Assembly: GCA_015852425.1 (NCBI GenBank)
Contig: JAAAIG010000012.1
Coordinates: forward strand, 62,001-126,000
From: Gryganskiella cystojenkinii
Taxonomy: Eukaryota; Mortierellomycota; Mortierellomycetes; Mortierellales; Mortierellaceae
Reading direction: 5' to 3'
Length of the DNA stretch: 64,000 bases
In this document: positions 58,367-64,000 of the stretch, in pieces
Layout: each line of letters opens with the position of its first letter
How positions within the stretch are numbered: position 1 is the stretch's first letter
Notes under the pieces: generated by a model
The model's database searches: none
What the model was told of the DNA's origin: nothing
What the model saw: only the letters and a program-made list of their open reading frames with translations
Translations under genes and position numbers: made by a program

Positions 58367-58704
58367 ATACTTCGCCCAATTCTTTTGGAACAAAAAACAA
58401 AATCCTCTTTTCGAGGAACAACTTCAACTCTCAACATTTCATCAACAATCAGATATTTCTTCTCCCAGGAGTTCAGTATTGGGTTTGTGGAGTGCGACGG
58501 TCTTGTCGTTATCAATAAAAACGTTTTATACAATCTGCAGCTCTCTCTCTCTCTTTTTCTCTTTCCCGAAGTCGGTTCTCTTTATCAGGGATCGCCTCAA
58601 TGATTAAGAGCGCTTTTGTGGCTCTGCTCGCACATAAAGTGGTATTATGTCAACGGTTATGAAGTACGCGAATTGAGAGATGAGTTATATAATACGTTAT
58701 GTAT
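58367..58704. other. Convergent 3' region, ubiquitin-eL40 / type I membrane protein
   Basis: 338 bp with a poly(A) signal for the ubiquitin fusion at 58514-58519 and a CTCT run near 58545. No gene seen. Confidence 0.5.
58514..58519 (+). terminator. Poly(A) signal of the ubiquitin-eL40 gene
   Basis: AATAAA about 148 bases after the stop codon. Confidence 0.5.
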
Positions 58705-59919
58705 CTACATACGCAACCGAACTGATTCTGGATCGAGTGTTGATCCCGGTACAGGGAACAGCTGTGATATTGGTGAAGGTGCCTGTTCAAGAGCGATTTC
58801 CGGAATTCCTGGGGCCGCTGGCGGCTCCTCAGTCAAGTGTGTAGTCGCTCCCATCGCTTCTGCTGCTGGGTCTGGTTCTTTATCGCTTACAAAGGACTTG
58901 CGACTGACAGGAATTTGAACAGGAGCAGTCGGTATTCCCAGAATTGCGTTTCCCCATAGCTTTTCTGTCTGATGCGCTTGTCGATTATGGCCGATTCTGG
59001 ACAAGAAAGCTTGGTCGAGTTCCATATCCTTTTCGTGTCTGATCGATGCAGCGGTACTCAAACGACGTTGTTCGTTGATGGGTCCATCAATCGCTTGTTG
59101 TTGATGGTCTCCATCGTCAAAGGCTCGATCTATCATCGAGGGCGCGACTTGCTGTGAGCGACGGCAGTAAAAGAAAATAGCGAGCATGATTACCATGCCC
59201 AAGAGTGCGACCACGACATAGATCCAGACACGACTTCTTCTATGAATTGGGTAAGCTAGACTGGGATCATTATCTGGATGACCGGGCACTTGGATATAGT
59301 TGATGCATCTAGGTGGATCTTCCAGGTGACCTGCAAGGTATTCACAGATCGGACCCTGGGTGTTGTTCGAGTTATTCAGAGGGGGATTGTAACACTCTGA
59401 GTTAGCCTTGCATATGGATCCGAGAGGTAGAACGGGAACGCACTGATCGTCCACACAGCGTTGGTGGACATCATTGCAGTCACTGTAGCCTTCGAGGATC
59501 GAAGTTGGGTTATCGGAGATAAAGATTGTGGAGGAACGGTAATAGGCTTCCCATCGCTTCATGGCGACGATCAGTAGGTCTTGTAGAGTGGTATTTGTGG
59601 GAATGGGCAAAAGTGTACAGGCACCCGAGGTCGGTAGGGTATGATTGTAGGGTGGCTGTGAAAAGTAAATGTTGAGTGTTCTGTCGATGACCCAGCCCAT
59701 GGTTTGCCAGTGATCGCATTTAAATCCATATTCGAGAACGTAGCATGATTCTCCACGGCCACACCAGTTTTTGCTCTCGATATGACAGTTGGGGCTGCTC
59801 TCGTTGAGGGCATTTGTGCTCAGACCGGGTGCCGCGGTTGATATTGAAGGTGCCAAGAGATAGTAGAGCATGGAAGGTACGAGAGCGAAGAATAGAGGTC
59901 GGGTATATGACGCAAACAT
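58705..59919 (-). CDS. Cys-rich type I membrane protein, function unknown
   Basis: Single exon, 404 residues, unusual in this intron-rich window. The N-terminus is a signal peptide (hydrophobic FFALVPSMLYYLLAP, then STAA). The outer domain to about residue 225 has twelve Cys and several N-glycosylation sites (NHT, NNS). Cys clusters such as CGRGESC and CVDDQC VPVLPLGSIC resemble small disulphide-rich modules. One membrane helix follows at about 231-252 (VWIYVVVALLGMVIMLAIFF), with a basic CRR stop-transfer signal. The cytosolic tail of about 150 residues is rich in Asp, Gln and Pro. The frame stays open far upstream, but the ATG at 59919 gives the signal peptide and so is chosen. No known family recognised; a cell-surface role is inference. 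Confidence 0.82.
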   Translation of the reverse strand: MFASYTRPLFFALVPSMLYYLLAPSISTAAPGLSTNALNESSPNCHIESKNWCGRGESCYVLEYGFKCDHWQTMGWVIDRTLNIYFSQPPYNHTLPTSGACTLLPIPTNTTLQDLLIVAMKRWEAYYRSSTIFISDNPTSILEGYSDCNDVHQRCVDDQCVPVLPLGSICKANSECYNPPLNNSNNTQGPICEYLAGHLEDPPRCINYIQVPGHPDNDPSLAYPIHRRSRVWIYVVVALLGMVIMLAIFFYCRRSQQVAPSMIDRAFDDGDHQQQAIDGPINEQRRLSTAASIRHEKDMELDQAFLSRIGHNRQAHQTEKLWGNAILGIPTAPVQIPVSRKSFVSDKEPDPAAEAMGATTHLTEEPPAAPGIPEIALEQAPSPISQLFPVPGSTLDPESVRLRM

Positions 59920-60375
59920 TGTGAAGTGAAAGTATAAAGAAAAAAATAACAACTCGATTTGACAATGACGAATGCTTGAAGGGCAAAGGTCTATCGATGG
60001 CGAAGGGACTTTGTTGATGATGTGGAAATGAAAAAATAAAGAGTGGTGTGAAGAGGGTAAAGGAAAGAAAGAAAAAATAATGCGAAACATGCACGGACAA
60101 GTGAAATTACGCCACCAATTTTCGAACTTTATCACGTGGACTGCAGAAAGACAAAGCTTTTTTTTGGCATCATGTCCAGTGTCCACTAATGAGTGGTTGC
60201 CAAGTGTCCTGACTTCGTCTCCAAACCAAAGCTGGTCCTTTTTCACATTCTTTTCTTGCTTTCGTTTCAGTCCTTTCCCCAACTTTCCAATTCCTTGCTG
60301 CTTTATTTTATTACAGCTGATTAAGACCGTGATCCCTTCATATCAGCCTTCCTAATCTCGGCCCATACCTCCTCC
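59920..60375. promoter_or_regulatory. Divergent promoter, type I membrane protein / STIMATE-like
   Basis: 456 bp between start codons; pyrimidine-rich leaders face outwards. It includes ATCACGTGG near 60131, an E-box-like CACGTG. No TATA box assigned. Confidence 0.45.
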
Positions 60376-61641
60376 ATGAAGTTCTTGCTTGCACAGAGAG
60401 CTGAACCAGATGGCCCCTCGAGCGAGGTGCCTCACCAGGCCAACAGTTGTGAACTGATGAGCTCCTTTGCCATCTTTGTTCAATTGCTCTTGGCCACCAT
60501 CGCCTTCTCGACCCTCATCTTCAAGCGGAGTAAAGAACGGCCTATGAGACCACTCAAGGTCTGGTAAGTTGTTGAATTGCAACTGGCCGACGAATTGACA
60601 CTGGCCACTCATTCGGACTTTTTTTTTCTTACCATTTTTCTCTTTGCATGACTTTTAGGCTGTACGATGTGAGCAAGCAAATCGTTGGTGGTGTTGTCAT
60701 CCACTCGCTTAATCTTCTTGCAGCGACCATCTTTGGGCTGTCGTCAGAGCAAAAGGACTCAAACCCCTGCATCTGGTAAAAACGACACTTTTTTTTTTTT
60801 TTTTTTGGAACCCCCTTTTTAGGACACACTTTTTGTACTTTTGCATGCCCTGAAAGCTAAAAATTACGACCCTGTACTATCATTTCCGACAGGTACTTTT
60901 TGAACATCTTCATGGACACGACCTTCGGCGTGGGGGTACTCTTTTTGTTCTTGAGGGCTGCCGACATGTACTTTACGCGAGCGAGGATCGAGGGACTCAA
61001 TACTGGAGACTATGGCAATCCACCGCAGTTTGAACGTTGGTGGAAGCAGACCTTTGTTTTTTCACTCGGACTTGTCGTCATGAAGATTGTCGTCGTTATT
61101 GTTCTCACTTGGGTATGCAATTCGCTTCCTTGGCTTTCAATTGAACCCCCACCTGGATATTTGTAAACTGGAGCGGATATAACAGATCCAATTGCTTACC
61201 TATGCCCGCTTTGTTTTGTTTTTACTCAAATAGCCCTTCTTATTCACCTTTGGCGACTGGGTCGTTGGCTGGACAGCACAGAATGAAAAGCTACAGATCT
61301 TGTTTGTGATGCTGATCTTGCCGCTGAGCATGAACATCTGTCAGTTCTGGGTCATAGATTACATCCTAAAACAAAAGACGACAGAAAAGTTCCCATTGCG
61401 GATAGACGAGGATGAGGAGGATATGTATGGTCTCGTCGGCGGTCTAGAGCGTCATTCGGATGACGAGGGAGAAAACGATAGCCACCTTGTAGGACAGGCA
61501 ACACACGCAGACCGTTTGGACCACTTATCACATCACCAGTTGCATGATCGGTTCGAAGTCGATGAGGACTTGACTCCCAAACATAGCGACGACGATGACT
61601 TTACCCCATTTACCTCAGCAGCGCCTTCAAAGAGGGTGTAG
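60376..61641 (+). CDS. STIMATE/TMEM110 (YPL162C-type) membrane protein
   Basis: Four exons, 60376-60563, 60659-60775, 60893-61112 and 61234-61641, in phase, giving 310 residues. It fits the family of yeast vacuolar-membrane protein YPL162C and animal STIMATE, which promotes ER-plasma membrane contact and calcium entry. Membrane segments: FAIFVQLLLATIAFSTLIF, then the conserved block SKQIVGGVVIHSLNLLAATI, YFLNIFMDTTFGVGVLFLFL, FSLGLVVMKIVVVIVLTW and LFVMLILPLSMNICQFWVID. The signature GGxxxHxxN and NxxxDTTxG patterns are both present. The C-terminal 90 residues are acidic and His-rich (EDEEDMYG, HLSHHQLHD), cytosolic by analogy. The function in fungi is not known. It converges on SEN34 with only 51 bp between stop codons. 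Confidence 0.87.
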
Positions 61642-61663
61642 GATGCATATTTTCTATTTGTAG

Positions 61664-61669
61664 AATAAA
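61664..61669 (+). terminator. Poly(A) signal of the STIMATE-like gene
   Basis: AATAAA 22 bases after the stop and 23 bases before the SEN34 stop codon on the other strand. Cleavage 10-30 bases downstream would place this transcript's end inside SEN34. Confidence 0.5.
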
Positions 61670-61692
61670 TGTGTATGTATTATAGGTCCACA

Positions 61693-62603
61693 TTAAAATC
61701 CTGCCCATTCGACTGCAAAGACCTGGACATCGACGGAGGAGCTAGGCTCGGATCCAGGACCAGGACCAGGACCAGGAAGCGATTCTCTTCGTACTTCAGG
61801 ACTGAGGGTTGGTGGACCGGAGTACGAGCAGAGAAGATGCTTCTTTTGAACCGTAGTTGCAAGCCTTGCGCTTGTAGCGAGATCAGTCAGGGACAGGGGT
61901 TCATTCATATCCTTGACGGAGGCAACAAAGCTTGCATGGCAGATCAAAGGATCCTGCTTATAGAGAAGGTAATCGCCTCCGAATTTCAATCCTGGCGCTA
62001 CAAAGTATTTTAGTTGGTCCCATAGATGCATGAACACTTTGGATCGTATCCCCGATTGATGTTGATGGGATGTTGGTTGTATTTGGGAGTCGGTGGGAAA
62101 GGTTCTAACGAAAGGAGACAGCAACTGGCGTTGTGGATGGTACCACGGCAGACTGTCGGAGTGTGTGCTGACAGAGATCTGATCCATTGGCATCTTTTGT
62201 TTTTTTTGGGTATAAGCCTTCTCTTGTTCAGCTGTTGAAGGAATAGAGTATGAGTGTACCTCGTCCACAATGACGACGAGGTCCTTTGCCTCGAGAGCGA
62301 AAACCTCCTCAGCCATCAGTCGTAGTGGAAGTCCTTGGAAAATGTTTTGCATGGGGCTCCGTGGTAACGATCCTGCTAGTGCTCCTGTGATCCTAAGGGT
62401 CTGTCGCAGGTATCTCACATCTTTAACAAAAAAAGAAAATACGTAAGAATACTTTTTTTTATTTTTTTCTTTTTTTTCGTGGCCGTCAAGAAATGAACCC
62501 GTTTTATTTTAGCATTGCAACAGGAATTACCTTCGACATCCCAGACGAGTGCCTCTGATCCTGTGAGGTGTATCCGTGGCTTCCGTGGCAATGTCGCAGT
62601 CAT
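61693..62603 (-). CDS. SEN34: tRNA-splicing endonuclease catalytic subunit Sen34
   Basis: Two exons, 62603-62531 and 62420-61693, giving 266 residues. Sen34 is the subunit of the four-part tRNA endonuclease that cuts the 3' splice site of intron-containing pre-tRNAs. The N-terminal domain includes VWDVEDVRYLRQTLRITGAL and GLPLRLMAEEVFALEAKDLV. The nuclease domain includes HLWDQLKYFVAPGLKFGGDY, with the catalytic Tyr at about 175, His at about 186 in PLICHASFVA, and Lys at about 217 in TVQKKHLLC. The ending after LLC is longer than usual: a Ser/Pro/Gly stretch with GPGPGPG and then VDVQVFAVEWAGF. The last is close to the family's usual strand (VxYxxxxWSG), so the extra residues lie between the catalytic Lys and the final strand. 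Confidence 0.92.
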
Positions 62604-62919
62604 TGTTATGTGTGAAAGTGAATGTGCTTAAAGGGGGAAAACCTGGTGAATGGCATGTAGTGTGGCGCGGACGGCGCTACAGGAGGCCTGAATGACCCTT
62701 AACAAAGATCATTCCCTTTCTTTCTTTGGGATTCCTTTTCTCCTCCTCTTCTTCATCAGTCGCACAACATTCTTCTTCCATTTCGATATCCATCAACCTT
62801 CCTTTACTTCAGGCGTGCGTGACTCTCTACCGACATCAACTTTCATCGCATTTCCACCAAAGAGACACAGCTCTGCATCCTCATCACTTTTCGACAAAGA
62901 AAAAACTGAACACGAAACC
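62604..62919. promoter_or_regulatory. Short shared promoter of SEN34 and DCP1
   Basis: 316 bp between divergent start codons of two RNA-processing genes. The DCP1 side is pyrimidine-rich (CTCCTCCTCTTCTTCATC near 62742). No clear TATA box. Confidence 0.5.
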
Positions 62920-64000
62920 ATGAACAAGTCAGCGCGCAAAGCTGTAAATCTTAGTGTGCTCCAGAGACACGATGCAAACATTACCGACATCATCGACAGC
63001 TCGAGCTATGTCGTCGTCTACAAGTTTGACGAGGATTCACAAGCCTGGGTATGTGCATCTCTTTTGCCTTGGCTCTTTTGGACGATTATGCTCTGGCTAT
63101 TAGTAGCAATGCACTCAATTCTGCCGTTGTCTCCGCGTCCATTCAAACAAAAATAGACAAAGAAGGGCGTCGAAGGGACAATGTTTGTTTTCAAGAGGTA
63201 AGCCAACAGCGTTATCGTTATGTCGCGATGACATATCCATAACGGATTGTCAATTTCAGGACAGCAAGGACTGTCGTCGGGTCTCCCGATGATGTGGTTT
63301 AGTTTAGGACAGCATAACGCGGACAACTCACAACCAAATCGTAATACCTCCCTTTCTCGATTTTCTTAGGTCTGCAGTACCTTCGTATGGGTTCTTCATC
63401 ATGAACCGACTCGGCATCGACAACTTGATGGCGGATCTTACTGCAGATATGGCACTTCAATTGACCGCTGACTATATTATTTACCGAGACGAAAAAGGTA
63501 CAGGGTGACAGTGACGGTGAAATCAGAGCCAGTTTTTTTTACCAAAATGAAATGACGATGTACTAATCATGAACAACCCCTCACCGTGCCCACCGCGACT
63601 CGTAGATATTCATGGAATCTGGATCTATGAGCCAACAGACAGGGATAGGATTGGAGAAAAACTGCTAGAGTATGTTGCGTGAGCGATGATGGCCTTTGCA
63701 GATCAGGTCCAACTCGGCTGAAATATCATGCTGGGACAGTTCACTGAATGATTTACATGTCATTCTGCCTCTCTTCTTTTTCTTTCCCTTTTTTCCACGT
63801 TATTCAGCTGTTGTAAAAAAGCCAAGGACGAGACTCCACCACAGACTGCCCAGCCCAGAACACCCTCCTCCAATTTGCCAGCCACTTCGTCGCATAGCCA
63901 CACAGAGCCTCAACAGGATTCATTAAGATCTGCCTCTGCGAACCAAGCCCGAGTGGATCCTCTTTCAAAAATGTTGAGCGATGCCATGTCCCGAGCAAGA
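62920..64000 (+). CDS. DCP1: mRNA-decapping enzyme subunit Dcp1 (partial)
   Basis: Start to window end; exons 62920-63048, 63157-63197, 63370-63497, 63606 to about 63669, then 63808 onward; the 3' end is missing. Dcp1 is the EVH1-fold activator of the Dcp2 decapping enzyme in cytoplasmic P-bodies. It reads NLSVLQRHDANITDIIDSSS, YVVVYKFDEDSQAW, then TKKGVEGTMFVFKRSAVPSY, GFFIMNRLGIDNLMADLTAD and GIWIYEPTDRDRIGEKLLE, all standard Dcp1 blocks. The exon 4 donor is uncertain: GTATGT at 63670 or GTGAGC ten bases later both keep the frame. The last visible part (CCKKAKDETPPQ and Ser/Thr/Gln-rich sequence, then ANQARVDPLSKML) is the linker after the EVH1 domain. Confidence 0.93.

Noticed and set aside
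59920..60282. In-frame 121-codon extension upstream of the type I membrane protein
   Set aside because: The extension is pyrimidine-rich leader sequence and would bury the clear signal peptide that begins at 59919.

Overview
The window looks like nuclear DNA of an early-diverging filamentous fungus. Every recognisable protein is eukaryotic. Most genes are split by short GT-AG introns, usually 80-200 bp with TAG acceptors. The set includes the fungus-specific chitin synthase export chaperone Chs7 and a fungal-type Lhs1. Gene density, intron richness and long Ser/Gln/His-rich extensions fit Mucoromycota/Mortierellomycota (Mortierella-like). That placement is inference. All exon borders below were read by eye from splice signals and checked for reading phase; none comes from transcript data.

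Layout. 1-1788 holds no intact gene, only decayed coding fragments, one resembling the motif VI end of a superfamily-1 (PIF1/Helitron-like) helicase. 1789-5145 carries a divergent pair: COP9 signalosome subunit 4 (-) and a thiamine-pyrophosphokinase-related Nudix protein (+). 5458-13170 is the large INO80 chromatin-remodelling ATPase (-, nine exons). 14345-19813 holds Chs7 (-) and an RNF121-type E3 ligase (+). 19814-25272 is gene-poor and contains the promoter, first exon and 1.6 kb first intron of a class I cyclic-nucleotide phosphodiesterase that ends at 28070. A 10-base assembly gap and a Tc1/mariner-type MITE follow. 29072-38827 holds phosphoglycerate dehydrogenase (+), a CaMKK/Ssp1-like kinase (-) and mitochondrial citrate synthase (+).

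39433-50967 holds a DUF4112 membrane protein (-), the ER Hsp70-like nucleotide exchange factor Lhs1 with a KDEL tail (+), 3-ketodihydrosphingosine reductase (+), casein kinase 2 beta (-) and an unknown membrane protein (+). 51084-58366 holds eIF2B-beta (-), the CCR4-NOT deadenylase Caf1/Pop2 (+), ribosomal protein eL28 (+) and a ubiquitin-eL40 fusion (+). 58705-64000 holds a Cys-rich type I membrane protein (-), a STIMATE/YPL162C-family membrane protein (+), the tRNA-splicing endonuclease catalytic subunit Sen34 (-) and the start of the decapping factor Dcp1 (+, cut by the window end).

These are mostly single-copy housekeeping genes; I see no biosynthetic cluster, CRISPR array or prophage. 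Neighbours are often divergent and share short promoters. Several touch the same processes: RNA turnover and processing (Caf1, Dcp1, Sen34), translation (eIF2B-beta, eL28, eL40) and ER or membrane biology (Chs7, RNF121, Lhs1, Tsc10, STIMATE-like). The most unusual items are the MITE, a phosphodiesterase whose catalytic domain carries an approximately 100-residue Ser-rich insert and a changed LENHH motif, the decayed helicase-like relic, an unexplained 125-codon antisense frame at 49265-49642, and a perfect hairpin carrying the citrate synthase poly(A) signal in its loop.
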